Part shown: positions 1-10,939 of the stretch, piece by piece
Numbering within the stretch: the first letter of the stretch is position 1
Layout: each line of letters opens with the position of its first letter
Origin: Clostridium ganghwense
GTDB taxonomy: Bacteria > Bacillota > Clostridia > Clostridiales > Clostridiaceae
DNA length: 64,000 nt
Direction of reading: 5' to 3'
Assembly: GCF_026735165.1 (NCBI RefSeq)
Contig: NZ_JAPQES010000002.1
Location: 469,567-533,566 of the forward strand
Translations under genes and position numbers: made by a program
Notes under the pieces: generated by a model
The model's database searches: none
What the model saw: the letters and a program-made list of their open reading frames with translations, nothing else
Told to the model about the DNA's origin: nothing

Positions 1-1
1 T

Positions 2-115
2 TTATTTGAAATTAAAGAAGAACATTTAACAGAACAAGAGAGAGAAGATATTATTCATAATCTTAGCAAAGAAATGACAGAAATATTTTATGGTAAAAAT
101 ATTTCTAATGTGTAA
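2..115 (+). CDS. C-terminal end of an unidentified protein (truncated by window edge)
   Basis: An open frame enters from the left edge and ends at a TAA at 113-115, giving the last 37 residues of a protein that begins outside the window. The visible tail is charged and probably helical (rich in Glu, Lys and Ile) and shows no motif I recognise. It is convergent with mgsA, and a hairpin lies between the two genes. With only the tail visible I cannot assign a family. Confidence 0.5.
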   Translation, partial: LFEIKEEHLTEQEREDIIHNLSKEMTEIFYGKNISNV

Positions 116-167
116 ATTTTATAGTTTCTAATATTAAAAATATAACAATTATTAATATCATAATGAT

Positions 168-218
168 ACTAGCCCAGCCTATTGTGAATCACCACATAAG
201 CTGAGCTAGTATTTTAAC
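168..218. terminator. Hairpin terminator between the convergent left-edge gene and mgsA
   Basis: An 11-base arm at 168-178 pairs with 200-210 with one mismatch, around a 21-base loop. A T-rich stretch follows on the plus side. The position between two converging genes suggests it serves both, though the U-tract on the minus side is poor. Confidence 0.6.
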
Positions 219-220
219 TT

Positions 221-595
221 TTATTGTCTTTTTGTCATAAGTGCTTTCACAAACACTTCAGCAGATCCTATATTTGTAGCAAGTGGAATTCCATGAACAT
301 CACATATCCTTAAAAGCGCAGAAACATCTGGCTCATGTGGCTGTGCTGTAAGCGGATCTCTTAGGAAAATAATCATGTTCATTTTTCCTGTACAAACTCT
401 TGCTCCTATTTGTTGATCTCCACCTAAAGGACCAGACAAGAATCTATATACATTCAGTTCTACCTTTTCCCCAATAAGTTTACCTGTTGTGCCTGTTGCA
501 AATAGCTCATGTTCTTGAAAAACATTTCTATACCTCTTAACTAAGTCAATTAATTCTTCCTTTCTGTTATCATGTGCTATTAATGCTATCTTCAT
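221..595 (-). CDS. mgsA: Methylglyoxal synthase
   Basis: Converts dihydroxyacetone phosphate to methylglyoxal and phosphate in the cytoplasm, a glycolysis bypass used when sugar phosphates accumulate. The 124-residue protein spans the whole family. The [11 protein letters not shown] segment places the catalytic base at Asp60 (Asp71 in E. coli), and a second acidic active-site region follows at [12 protein letters not shown] (residues 79-90). The Shine-Dalgarno is a run of seven G (609-603) that overlaps the TAG stop of rodA upstream, so translation of the two genes is probably linked. Identification is secure; the physiological reason for pairing with rodA is not evident. Confidence 0.95.
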   Translation of the reverse strand: MKIALIAHDNRKEELIDLVKRYRNVFQEHELFATGTTGKLIGEKVELNVYRFLSGPLGGDQQIGARVCTGKMNMIIFLRDPLTAQPHEPDVSALLRICDVHGIPLATNIGSAEVFVKALMTKRQ

Positions 596-608
596 GATAC
601 ATCCCCCC

Positions 609-1727
609 CTAAAAGTTAATTTTTTTCTTTCGCATACCTATATTTAAAACTAGCCCTATAGACATAAAGCTAGAAAGTACGGAACTACCCCCATAACTCA
701 TCAGTGGTAAAGTTATACCTGTAATAGGCATAAGTCCAATTGTCATTCCTATATTTTGAAATATAGAGAATAAGAATGTTGAAATAACTCCTACAGTTAC
801 TATACTTCCCAATATATCTTTAGATTCTTTAGCTATTTTTATAAACTTATATGTTAACATACCGTAAAGAAATAATAAGAATATTGCACCTAAAAGTCCC
901 CATTCGTCACCTACAACTGAAAAAATAAAGTCTGTATGAGCTTCTGGAACATTACTACCCGCTATTTGAAGCCCATGAGTAAAACCTTCTCCTAATATCT
1001 TTCCAGACCCTATAGCCATTAAGGATTGATTTAATTGGAATGCCAATCCTCTACTATAAGCTTCAGGATTTAAAAATGAAAGTAATCTTCCTTTCCAATA
1101 TGTCTTCATTAATGGTGAATTCCATATGATTGCAATGAGGCATACTATACTAGCTAGTCCTCCGAAAATAACCTTCAAATCAAGTCCAGCAATAAAAAAT
1201 ATTCCAAGTACTATAAAAAAGCTTACCATTGTCATTCCCATATCCGGTTGTATTACTATTAAAAGCATTGGTAAAACTGCATAAAATATTAACTTAAAAA
1301 AGTTTTTAGGTTCATTAATCTTTCCTTCCATATCATCTAATTGTTTAGCTAACATTACTATCATTCCGAGCTTCGCAAATTCAGATGGCTGAATAGATAT
1401 ACTACCTATACTTATCCACGAATTTGCACCTTTATGGACACTTCCAAGAACCCAATTATTTAATATTAACAATATAATTCCTGCCCAATATATTACAGGA
1501 GCATAATTTCCTATTAAAGTGTAATCAACTAGTAAAATTACATATACCACAAAACATCCTATAAAAAGCCATATTAATTGTCTCTTAGCAAAAAATATTC
1601 CCATACTTCTAAACGTAGCACTATATATATTAATACAGCTAAATAACACTATAAGAATTGTTATAATTATAATTCCATAGTCTAATTCTCTCAGTAATTT
1701 TTTACTTATCTTTAATTTTTCAAACAC
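609..1727 (-). CDS. rodA: RodA, SEDS-family peptidoglycan glycosyltransferase
   Basis: Polytopic membrane enzyme of the SEDS (RodA/FtsW/SpoVE) family that polymerises lipid II during side-wall growth, normally paired with a class B PBP such as the one encoded at 3650-6733. About ten hydrophobic segments are visible. Family motifs include the QPSEFAK segment, the HTDFIF segment holding the conserved Asp, and LMSYGGSS near the C terminus. The longest frame starts at 1748, but a GGAGGG lies inside it at 1739-1734, six bases before a GTG at 1727; that GTG is taken as the start (372 residues). mgsA follows closely. The assignment to RodA rather than FtsW or SpoVE rests on its position beside mre/min genes. 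Confidence 0.9.
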   Translation of the reverse strand: MFEKLKISKKLLRELDYGIIIITILIVLFSCINIYSATFRSMGIFFAKRQLIWLFIGCFVVYVILLVDYTLIGNYAPVIYWAGIILLILNNWVLGSVHKGANSWISIGSISIQPSEFAKLGMIVMLAKQLDDMEGKINEPKNFFKLIFYAVLPMLLIVIQPDMGMTMVSFFIVLGIFFIAGLDLKVIFGGLASIVCLIAIIWNSPLMKTYWKGRLLSFLNPEAYSRGLAFQLNQSLMAIGSGKILGEGFTHGLQIAGSNVPEAHTDFIFSVVGDEWGLLGAIFLLFLYGMLTYKFIKIAKESKDILGSIVTVGVISTFLFSIFQNIGMTIGLMPITGITLPLMSYGGSSVLSSFMSIGLVLNIGMRKKKINF

Positions 1728-1769
1728 CTTTATCCCTCCATTACACATACGATTATATCATATAAACAC

Positions 1770-1810
1770 AAAAAAACTATGTATAAGTTTTAAATTATAC
1801 ATAGCTTTTA
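1770..1810 (-). terminator. Terminator after minE
   Basis: A perfect 10-base stem (1777-1786 with 1795-1804) has an 8-base loop. Read on the minus strand it is followed by seven U. It lies between minE and rodA, so rodA-mgsA is either a separate unit or depends on readthrough. Confidence 0.8.
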
Positions 1811-1818
1811 TTGTTTAA

Positions 1819-2085
1819 TTATCTTTCTTTCATTTTCTTTATAGGAATACTAGCAATTAAAGCTGGTGAAGTTCCCTCAACTTCTTTCGTTCTAGTTAGT
1901 CTTACATCTATATCTCCATCATCAATTATCACATATTTAGATATCACTTCTAAAATATCACTTTTCATCATGTCTAAAAGTTCAGGCGAAATATTAGATC
2001 TATCGTGGATTAATATTAACTTCAGCCTATCCTTGGCCACTTCTTTAGAGGAAGGCTTACCTGAAAACAACTTAAATAAATCCAT
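1819..2085 (-). CDS. minE: MinE, topological specificity factor for division-site selection
   Basis: An 88-residue protein of normal MinE length. It starts with a short amphipathic membrane-binding stretch (MDLFKLFSG), followed by the MinD-activating helix region (AKDRLKLILIHDR) and a C-terminal dimerisation domain. MinE stimulates the MinD ATPase and drives pole-to-pole movement of MinCD, so that Z-rings form only at midcell. It is the last gene of minC-minD-minE and is followed by a strong terminator. Gram-positive rods such as Bacillus lack MinE and use DivIVA/MinJ instead; its presence here is typical of clostridia. Confidence 0.93.
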   Translation of the reverse strand: MDLFKLFSGKPSSKEVAKDRLKLILIHDRSNISPELLDMMKSDILEVISKYVIIDDGDIDVRLTRTKEVEGTSPALIASIPIKKMKER

Positions 2086-2096
2086 GTAATCTCCTC

Positions 2097-2894
2097 CTAT
2101 TTAAATTTAAATATTTTCTTTATTGATGCAAAAAATCCAGTTTCCATACTTGTAATAGGAGTAAAAGGGATTTCCTCTCCTAATATTCTTTTAGCAATAT
2201 CGTTAAATGCTTGTCCAGCCGCTGCTTTACTATTTAAAACTACAGGTTCTCCTTTATTAGTAGCTACAGTTATTTCTTCATCTACTGGTACAATCCCTAT
2301 TAACTTTATAGCTAAACTATCAAGTATATCACTTACATCTAACATATCCCCTCTTTTTACCATTTCATAATCTAGCCTATTCACTATTAGCTCATGGTTA
2401 TCTAATCCTTTAGCATCTAGCTTTCCAATAACTCTATCAGCATCTCTCACTGAAGTAACCTCTGGATTTACAACGATAAGAGCCCTATCTGCTCCCACAA
2501 TAGCATTTTCAAATCCCTGCTCTATTCCTGCTGGACAATCAATGATTACATAGTCAAATTCTTCTTTCAATCCTTTAATTAGATTTAACATTTGTTCTGT
2601 GCTAACATCATTCTTATCTCTAGTTTGAGCTGTAGGTAATAAGCATAGATTTGAAAATCTCTTATCTTTAATAAGTGCTTGCTTTACTCTGCATCTTTCT
2701 TCTACTACATCAAGTAGTGTAAAAACAATTCTGTTTTCAAGTCCCATAAGCACATCTAAATTTCTAAGACCAGTATCTCCATCTACTACAACTACCTTCT
2801 TACCAAGAGAAGCCAGTGCAGTTCCTATATTAGCAGTAGTTGTTGTCTTTCCTACTCCACCTTTACCTGACGTTATTACTATAGCTTCGCTCAT
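2097..2894 (-). CDS. minD: MinD, septum-site-determining ATPase
   Basis: ParA/MinD-type ATPase that recruits MinC to the membrane and is released by MinE. The deviant Walker A motif SGKGGVGKTT carries the signature Lys11 and the P-loop Lys16. The C terminus (SIKKIFKFK) is the expected amphipathic membrane-targeting helix. The longest frame starts at 2909, overlapping the minC stop, but a GGAGG at 2906-2902 sits within it, eight bases from an ATG at 2894. The protein then begins MSEAIVITS, as MinD proteins usually do (265 residues). It lies directly between minC and minE. Confidence 0.95.
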   Translation of the reverse strand: MSEAIVITSGKGGVGKTTTTANIGTALASLGKKVVVVDGDTGLRNLDVLMGLENRIVFTLLDVVEERCRVKQALIKDKRFSNLCLLPTAQTRDKNDVSTEQMLNLIKGLKEEFDYVIIDCPAGIEQGFENAIVGADRALIVVNPEVTSVRDADRVIGKLDAKGLDNHELIVNRLDYEMVKRGDMLDVSDILDSLAIKLIGIVPVDEEITVATNKGEPVVLNSKAAAGQAFNDIAKRILGEEIPFTPITSMETGFFASIKKIFKFK

Positions 2895-2908
2895 ATATTT
2901 TTCCTCCA

Positions 2909-3541
2909 TTATACAAATTTATTAGGTAAATAAGGCTCTACAATTATTGTATCGTCTTTTATTTTAGCAACTTCAGGATAATATGTTTTTTCATCGTCTT
3001 CTGGGGCTCTTGTCATTACATTAGCAATTTGAAGTATTTTAGGCTGCAGGCTAAAAGCTGCTATTATAGCTTTTGTATTTCCTGTACTACCTGCATGGAC
3101 ATTTCCTTTTAAGTTTCCCAAAACTATTATGTTTCCAGCAGCGTAAACCTCAGCTCCTGGATTAACATCTCCTATTATTACAATATTTCCTGCATATCTT
3201 ATAATTTGTCCACTTCTTATAGTTTTACGGTAAAATTTAGTACGTCCCTCGTAGATACCAGAAAATACTCTATATTTCGTTTCTTCTTTATCTTCAAAAA
3301 TACAATCTTTAATTAAAAACTCTTCAAATAGTATATCCTTTAATTTTATTATATCTCTTTCGGTAAGTTCTTTTAGTTGAGTTGTTATTTTTATAGTAGC
3401 ACCCTTATAAAATCTCTTTCCACTAATTAATTTTTCAACGAACTCTTCCATCATTTCATCAAAATCTCTGAACTTATTCATATCAATTACTGCATTTAAT
3501 CCATCTTTATTGCCTTTTATTATTAAACCGCCCTTAACCAT
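2909..3541 (-). CDS. minC: MinC, FtsZ-polymerisation inhibitor
   Basis: MinC blocks FtsZ assembly away from midcell when bound to membrane-attached MinD. The 210-residue sequence has the two-domain arrangement of the family. An N-terminal alpha/beta domain covers about residues 1-95. A C-terminal right-handed beta-helix domain (about 105-205) has repeating Gly-containing turns such as [14 protein letters not shown] and [17 protein letters not shown]. It is the first gene of the min operon; a terminator after PBP2 separates it from the mre operon, so its promoter should lie within 3542-3620. Confidence 0.93.
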   Translation of the reverse strand: MVKGGLIIKGNKDGLNAVIDMNKFRDFDEMMEEFVEKLISGKRFYKGATIKITTQLKELTERDIIKLKDILFEEFLIKDCIFEDKEETKYRVFSGIYEGRTKFYRKTIRSGQIIRYAGNIVIIGDVNPGAEVYAAGNIIVLGNLKGNVHAGSTGNTKAIIAAFSLQPKILQIANVMTRAPEDDEKTYYPEVAKIKDDTIIVEPYLPNKFV

Positions 3542-3620
3542 ACCAAACCTCCATAAATGCCCTTGTTTTATATTTCAACATTTTTATTCTAAATCCTTCT
3601 ATTAATTAAAATAAATTTAA

Positions 3621-3648
3621 AAAACCAGATAAATATTTATCTGGCTTT
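3621..3648 (-). terminator. Terminator after the mre-PBP2 operon
   Basis: Positions 3625-3644 form a perfect 20-base palindrome flanked by A and T runs. On the minus strand it lies five bases past the PBP2 stop and is followed by a U-rich stretch. It separates the mre operon from minCDE. Confidence 0.85.
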
Positions 3649-3649
3649 T

Positions 3650-6600
3650 TTATCTTTCAACATTTATATCAACTGACGATTCTGTTTTTTCTTGATCTAT
3701 GTCATTTTGAATAGTAAAGTTATACCTTGGAACATAATCTGGATAATCTTTTTTTAATCTTTCTTCAAAATATTTTTCGTAAATTGCTCTTGCAACAGGA
3801 GCTACAAATCCACCATGTCCTCCATCAAATACTACAGCACAGACTGCTATTTCTGGATTATCAAAAGGTGCAAAACCTACATATACACCATAAGAAGTTC
3901 TTCCAAATTCATCTTGAACCTTAGCAAATGTAGCTGAACCTGTTTTACCTCCATTAGATATTGGGAAACCTTCAAAAGCTGTACGTGCTGTACCATCACC
4001 ACCAGTAACATCTTTCATACCAGCTTTAACAGCATTAACATTTACATCTTTTAAATTTATTTTTTCAATAAGCTCTGGTTTATATTCCTTAACTACTTTT
4101 CCATCTTGATCTAATATTTTATCAACTAAATGCACTTTATATCTATTTCCTCCATTGACAAGCGTTGCAATATAATTTGCCAATTGAAGTGGTGTAAATT
4201 GATTTGTTCCCTGTCCTATAGATGCATCATAAACATTGTTTTGGTTATTTATATTAAAATTAGCATCATCAATTGAATAAACTGCTGCTAGCCATGCTTG
4301 CTCTACTTGATCAGCAACATAAGCTTCATATGTCATTTTTTTATTAGCATTTCCAACATAATTTTTAGAGTATTCATTATAGTTATCAGTATATTTTTTC
4401 TTTAATTTAGGATCTAAATCTGAAAGTTCTAAAAACATAGATTTGATATCAGCAGTACCTTTAGCCCTATATTTCATTTCTTCTAAAATTCTACTTCTAA
4501 GTTTTTCCTTTAATTTTTTAATCTTATCACTATCATTTTCATTATCTGTAATATCCACACCTATATAGTGACTATTGTAGTTAGGAGTTCTTGTATCAGT
4601 ACCTCTTTGTAAAAGATTAATTAAAGAGTTCATATATAGCGAAGAAAAAATTCTTCTACCTGATTCTAAATTATATACTTGCCCAAATCTTTCTGGAATT
4701 TCTATTCCAGTTGCTGGCTTAACTCCACTTGGAGCTCCAAGCCCAAATTTCCATGCATAGTGTGCTATCGCATCAAATCCACCATTATACTTCTTAGTTT
4801 GGAATAATCTATCACCAACTTCAAAGAAAAAATAGTTTATGGATTTTTCTATAGCTTTTGCTACGTTCACCTTTCCAAAACTATACGAGTTCCAGTCTCT
4901 ACCTTTATATCCGTGTTTAGTATAAACAATGCCATCATATATAGTTTCATTTGGTTGTAATACGCCTTCTTCTAATCCTGCAAGCCCTACAAGAGGTTTA
5001 AAAGTAGAACCTGGAGGTATAAGACTTTTAGTAGCGTAATTATAAAGAGGCTTTGGATATATGTCATATCTATCCTGTCTAATAGTAGTATTATTTTTTA
5101 TACTTTTATCCAATGGAAATAATCTATCCACTATATCATCTACAGTTTTATTTTTATAAGCTTCTCTTGCAATACCATTTCTTTTTAATAAATTTTTAGC
5201 ATATTCTGCTCCAAAAGATTTTAAATCTGGATTAAAATATTGTGATTGCAATTCAGACGTTAACCTTCCTGGTACAGCAAATAAATTAGGATCATATCCT
5301 GGTTTACTTACCAATGCAAGTACTTTTCCAGTCTTTACATCAATAGCTGTAACTGCTCCTCTTGTTGCATTTGTTGTATCAACATCATCATTTCTTCCTG
5401 ACGCTTGTAAATTTTTCATAACTTGATCAAAAGCCATTTCAGCAGTATATTGAATTTCACTATCTACTGTTAACTGCACACTTTTGCCTGGATAAGGCTC
5501 TTTTCTACCAAGTTCCTTCATAATTCTACCATGTTTGTTTATCTGTACAATTTTAGTACCCTTTGATCCTCTAAGTGTACTTTCAAAAGCACTTTCTATT
5601 CCTGCTGCACCTATATAATCAGTACTTGCATCATATCCTTTTTCTTCATACTTTTCTTGATTATACGAACTTATCTTAGACAGATATCCTAAAAAAGCTG
5701 AACCCAATTCCTTATTAGGATATACTCTTATTGGATCAACAGTCACCTCAATACCAGGAAGTTCCTCATATTTCTGCATATATATAAATGCAGTATTTTT
5801 TTTAAGGTTTGAAGCAATAACAACAGGTTTAAAACCATAAAAGCTCTGCATTTTCATAGCATCTTTTACAAGCATTAATCTTCTTTTTAGTTGTAAAGAA
5901 TACCTGTCCTTTTTAACATTATACAGTCCAACTAAATAATCAAAAATTTCCTTTGGCATCTTTTTATATAATTCAGCAAATATCTTTTCGTCTTCTTTAT
6001 TTTTAACTTCTATTTTGTGCAAATTCAAATAATGTTCTAAAGTTTCTGTACCTTTTACTTCTTTACCTTTCATCTTATTAAAAAGGTCTGTATATATTAA
6101 TTTATTTTCTTGAGCATCGATTTTATAAAAATGTAACAAATAATTAAAAGTTTCTTCTGGAGTTATCTTTAATAGTTTTTCATCAATTTTCTTTTTTTCT
6201 TCCTCAGTTAACTCTTCTGATTTTTTTCCTGGGAAAAGGTCTTTTCTAACTTCGTCATTCATTCCTCTATCTTTTTTGAATCTTAATTCCATCCATCTTC
6301 TAGTCTTAGGGTTATCACTTCCGAATTCAAATCTAAATGGATTAATCTTAAGTTCAAAATCATCTCTTTGAGATTCACCATTTTTATCAAGTATTTCAAA
6401 AACCTTAATCATAGTATCAAAAAATTTCTTTTTACTTTCATCCGTTTCAGTAAAAACTAAAGTATATCCTTGTCTGCTTTCTGCTAGTATCTTTCCTTTT
6501 GAATCAATTATATTTCCTCTTGGAGGTGCTATAGGTATGTTTCTAATAGACTTTTTACTGGTCCTTTCTCTATATTCCTCTCCCTTAACTATTTGCAAAT

Positions 6601-6733
6601 TTACTAACCTACAAATAATTAAGGAAAATATAAGAAACATAATCATAACTAATGCAGTGTATCTATTATATTTTTTCTTATCTTTTTTTTTCTTATATCT
6701 CTTTTGTGCTTCACTCATACTAAACTTACTCAT
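3650..6733 (-). CDS. mrdA: Class B penicillin-binding protein 2, very long form
   Basis: Transpeptidase that cross-links side-wall peptidoglycan with RodA and MreBCD. One membrane anchor (about residues 25-46) is followed by a PBP dimerisation module and a transpeptidase domain. The latter has the active-site STFK (Ser576-Lys579), SIN (631-633) and KTGS (930-933). At 1027 residues it is far longer than the roughly 630-720 of model PBP2 proteins. Extra lysine- and glutamate-rich sequence lies at about 95-290, before the pedestal domain, and at about 705-830 between the SIN and KTG motifs. The SD GTGGTGAT precedes the ATG. The gene follows mreD with only 14 bases between and ends the operon. 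Confidence 0.92.
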   Translation of the reverse strand: MSKFSMSEAQKRYKKKKDKKKYNRYTALVMIMFLIFSLIICRLVNLQIVKGEEYRERTSKKSIRNIPIAPPRGNIIDSKGKILAESRQGYTLVFTETDESKKKFFDTMIKVFEILDKNGESQRDDFELKINPFRFEFGSDNPKTRRWMELRFKKDRGMNDEVRKDLFPGKKSEELTEEEKKKIDEKLLKITPEETFNYLLHFYKIDAQENKLIYTDLFNKMKGKEVKGTETLEHYLNLHKIEVKNKEDEKIFAELYKKMPKEIFDYLVGLYNVKKDRYSLQLKRRLMLVKDAMKMQSFYGFKPVVIASNLKKNTAFIYMQKYEELPGIEVTVDPIRVYPNKELGSAFLGYLSKISSYNQEKYEEKGYDASTDYIGAAGIESAFESTLRGSKGTKIVQINKHGRIMKELGRKEPYPGKSVQLTVDSEIQYTAEMAFDQVMKNLQASGRNDDVDTTNATRGAVTAIDVKTGKVLALVSKPGYDPNLFAVPGRLTSELQSQYFNPDLKSFGAEYAKNLLKRNGIAREAYKNKTVDDIVDRLFPLDKSIKNNTTIRQDRYDIYPKPLYNYATKSLIPPGSTFKPLVGLAGLEEGVLQPNETIYDGIVYTKHGYKGRDWNSYSFGKVNVAKAIEKSINYFFFEVGDRLFQTKKYNGGFDAIAHYAWKFGLGAPSGVKPATGIEIPERFGQVYNLESGRRIFSSLYMNSLINLLQRGTDTRTPNYNSHYIGVDITDNENDSDKIKKLKEKLRSRILEEMKYRAKGTADIKSMFLELSDLDPKLKKKYTDNYNEYSKNYVGNANKKMTYEAYVADQVEQAWLAAVYSIDDANFNINNQNNVYDASIGQGTNQFTPLQLANYIATLVNGGNRYKVHLVDKILDQDGKVVKEYKPELIEKINLKDVNVNAVKAGMKDVTGGDGTARTAFEGFPISNGGKTGSATFAKVQDEFGRTSYGVYVGFAPFDNPEIAVCAVVFDGGHGGFVAPVARAIYEKYFEERLKKDYPDYVPRYNFTIQNDIDQEKTESSVDINVER

Positions 6734-6747
6734 TTATAATCACCACT

Positions 6748-7242
6748 TTAAAATCTCCAATTTTTAACCATAAAATCCTTTTGACAAAGCTTATATACTC
6801 TTTTATACATAAAAATTCCAACTACCATATTATATAAGCTTATAAATAATGATGTTTTTATATGTATATATTGTTTTAATATATAAAGAATAGCAAACAT
6901 CAAAACTCCTTTTAAAAAACTAAGTAAGAAACAAGTAATAATTGGAACTAATGATTTATCTTTAAATATGGTTTTCCCTATTTTACTAGCAGCTAAACAC
7001 ATAATCATATTTAAAAACATATTAATTCCTAAGCTATTAGTTAAATACATATCTTGTAATAGCCCACAAAATATTCCAAGAAAAACACCACTCCAACTAT
7101 CATTTATGATAGAATAACAAATTGCAAATACAAATAAAAGACTAGGATAATAACCTTTAATAGCAAAAAAAGGTATCAAAGCATTATCTAATATTAAAAA
7201 CAAAGTTAACAAAAGTATCACTGTAACTATTTTCTTCATCAT
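6748..7242 (-). CDS. mreD: MreD, rod-shape-determining membrane protein
   Basis: A small, very hydrophobic protein of 164 residues with five or six predicted membrane segments, the size and profile expected of MreD. MreD is an integral membrane part of the elongasome linking MreC to RodA/PBP2; its biochemical role is less defined than that of its partners. Identity rests on hydropathy, length and its canonical place between mreC and the PBP2 gene, since MreD sequences diverge widely. AAGGTGAT serves as the ribosome site, and only eight bases separate it from mreC. Confidence 0.9.
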   Translation of the reverse strand: MMKKIVTVILLLTLFLILDNALIPFFAIKGYYPSLLFVFAICYSIINDSWSGVFLGIFCGLLQDMYLTNSLGINMFLNMIMCLAASKIGKTIFKDKSLVPIITCFLLSFLKGVLMFAILYILKQYIHIKTSLFISLYNMVVGIFMYKRVYKLCQKDFMVKNWRF

Positions 7243-7250
7243 ATATCACC

Positions 7251-8096
7251 TTAATATTTTACTTCTCTATTATTTTTAGGAACTACTACAAATATCTCCT
7301 CAAGTTTATTAAAATCAACACTCGGTTGTATTAAAGCATTTTTTATTAATTTTCCTTTATCTTCTTCTATACTTATAACAGTTCCGATTTTTATTCCTTT
7401 TGGATATAGAGCACCAAGTCCAGAAGTTAGAATAACATCTCCTTTTTTGACTTTGGAATCTAAAGGAAGATAATACACTTTCGCAAGTAACTTATCATTA
7501 ATATCTCTATACCCTTTTACTACCCCATCATTCTCTCCCGTACTATTAACCAAACCAGCAACTGCTATATTCTCATTTACTAGAGATTGAACTATAGCCC
7601 AATTATTACCTACTGAAGTTACTTGTCCAACTAGCCCTTCTCCAGTAATAACTACCATCCTTTTCTTTATTCCATCATCTGCGCCTCTATTGATTACAAA
7701 TCCATCTAACCAGTTATTACCGCTTTTACCTATAATATCGCAACCTATATATTCGTATTCTGACCTTTGATTTTTAAAATTTAACATTTTTCTTAATCGT
7801 TCATTCTCTTTTTCTAATGCATCATATTTTAATGCTTTATCAGTAAGCTGAGTATTTTCAGCTCTTAACTGTTCATTTTCATTTTTTACTTTTGAAAAAT
7901 TCATAACAAAATTTATATTATTCTTTATTTTGTTGTTAAAATTATATACAACTCCTTGAACAGAATTCAACACAACACCTATACCATTTTCTGCAGTAGA
8001 TTTTTTTTCTCTTTTAGAGGTATAACCAATTAAGATTAAAAAGCTAACTGACAGCACAATAACAGTCACTGTCAGTTTATTCTTAAAAAAAGTCAT
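7251..8096 (-). CDS. mreC: MreC, elongasome scaffold protein
   Basis: Bitopic membrane protein that links cytoplasmic MreB to extracellular PBP2. A single N-terminal anchor (about residues 8-25) is followed by a coiled coil rich in Glu, Asn and Leu (about 68-108). A beta-rich extracellular domain (about 115-275) has the usual GDVILTSGLGALYPKGIKIG segment. The start follows the mreB stop by six bases with little Shine-Dalgarno sequence, so translation is probably coupled to mreB. The length of 281 residues is typical. Confidence 0.93.
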   Translation of the reverse strand: MTFFKNKLTVTVIVLSVSFLILIGYTSKREKKSTAENGIGVVLNSVQGVVYNFNNKIKNNINFVMNFSKVKNENEQLRAENTQLTDKALKYDALEKENERLRKMLNFKNQRSEYEYIGCDIIGKSGNNWLDGFVINRGADDGIKKRMVVITGEGLVGQVTSVGNNWAIVQSLVNENIAVAGLVNSTGENDGVVKGYRDINDKLLAKVYYLPLDSKVKKGDVILTSGLGALYPKGIKIGTVISIEEDKGKLIKNALIQPSVDFNKLEEIFVVVPKNNREVKY

Positions 8097-8102
8097 AATA
8101 TT

Positions 8103-9937
<1,835 letters not shown>

Positions 9938-9951
9938 CTACATTACTCCTT

Positions 9952-10527
9952 TTATAGATTTACCCCCATCTCCCTAAGCATATAATTCAATTTATTTAAA
10001 GGCAATCCTACCACATTATAGTAGCATCCTTCTATTTTCTCAACAAAAATCCCACCAAATCCTTGAATACCATAAGCACCGGCCTTATCCATGGGTTCTC
10101 CTGTAGCTATGTATTTTTTTATTTCTTCTTCTGTAAGTTCTGAAAATTTTACATTTGTACAAACATAGTCTGTTTTTATTTTTTTAGACACAGTATCATA
10201 AATTACCACTCCTGAATATACTTGATGAATATTTCCACTTAAAAGTTTTAACATATTAAACGCATCTACCTCATTTTTAGGTTTACCAAGTATATGCTCA
10301 TTAAAAGCTACTAAAGTATCACTTCCTATTATAACTGCATTAGCATTTATAATATTTGATACTGCTAAAGCTTTTCCTTTAGCAAGTTCCATTACATAAT
10401 TAGCACAATCACCATTAAATTTTATTTCTTCTTCATTAAAATCGCTCACTATTATATCAAAGTTATTCGTAAGCCTACGTAAAAGACTTTGTCTTCTCTC
10501 AGAAGCTGAAGCTAAAACTATGCGCAC
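9952..10527 (-). CDS. maf: Maf-family nucleotide pyrophosphatase
   Basis: House-cleaning pyrophosphatase of the Maf/HAM1-like fold, expected to hydrolyse dTTP/UTP or modified nucleotides to monophosphates. The N-terminal substrate-binding signature [12 protein letters not shown] (residues 5-16) and the GSDTLV segment with its catalytic Asp are intact. The length of 191 residues is standard. Translation starts at a GTG (10527) preceded by AGGAGTG. It is cotranscribed with DUF4321 upstream and radC downstream, with gaps of 10-14 bases. Overproduction of Maf affects septation in Bacillus, which may explain the linkage to shape genes. Confidence 0.9.
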   Translation of the reverse strand: MRIVLASASERRQSLLRRLTNNFDIIVSDFNEEEIKFNGDCANYVMELAKGKALAVSNIINANAVIIGSDTLVAFNEHILGKPKNEVDAFNMLKLLSGNIHQVYSGVVIYDTVSKKIKTDYVCTNVKFSELTEEEIKKYIATGEPMDKAGAYGIQGFGGIFVEKIEGCYYNVVGLPLNKLNYMLREMGVNL

Positions 10528-10537
10528 TTTATCACTC

Positions 10538-10798
10538 CTAATATTTTCTATATAATATCATTGCTAAAATTGCTCCAATTATAGCCATTAAATTCATGTT
10601 GAAATTAATACCAAATGTTAACTTAATAACTTTCAAATTTAAAATAAATGGACTAGAAGTTCCAATAGGATATGATATTTTTAAAAAACTTAGCGTTTTT
10701 ACACTACTACCTAAAATATCGCCAATAAAATTTCCACTTATTGCACCTAGTAGTATTACAAAAGCTAATAAGCCACCTTTCCCACTACTCCTCACCAT
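10538..10798 (-). CDS. DUF4321-type small membrane protein
   Basis: An 86-residue protein with two hydrophobic segments, an N-terminal one beginning [15 protein letters not shown] and a C-terminal one ending AMILYRKY. It resembles the DUF4321 family, known to me as a clostridial neighbour of maf. The longest frame starts at 10909, but AGAGG just before the ATG at 10798 sets the start at MVRSSGKGG. It is the first gene of the DUF4321-maf-radC-mreBCD-PBP2 run. No function is established; the context suggests an envelope role. Confidence 0.75.
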   Translation of the reverse strand: MVRSSGKGGLLAFVILLGAISGNFIGDILGSSVKTLSFLKISYPIGTSSPFILNLKVIKLTFGINFNMNLMAIIGAILAMILYRKY

Positions 10799-10897
10799 AT
10801 ATACCTCTCTTAACTTTTTTATCTTATATAGTTTAACACTTAATAAAAACTTAAACAAGTATATATATCCATTATTTTTCTTAATTTTTTTTGAACA

Positions 10898-10929
10898 AAA
10901 TAAAAGCATTCAAAAATATTTTGAATGCT
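10898..10929 (-). terminator. Terminator after the SPOR-domain gene
   Basis: A perfect 11-base stem pairs 10905-10915 with 10919-10929 around a 3-base loop. On the minus strand it is followed by a TTTTATTTT tract. It lies 10 bases after the stop of the gene at 10940-11668. Confidence 0.8.
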
Positions 10930-10939
10930 AAAAAACTGT

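Noticed and set aside
6537..6767. Plus-strand hydrophobic frame over the start of PBP2
   Set aside because: It is the antisense of the Lys-rich cytoplasmic tail and membrane anchor of PBP2, without a ribosome site.
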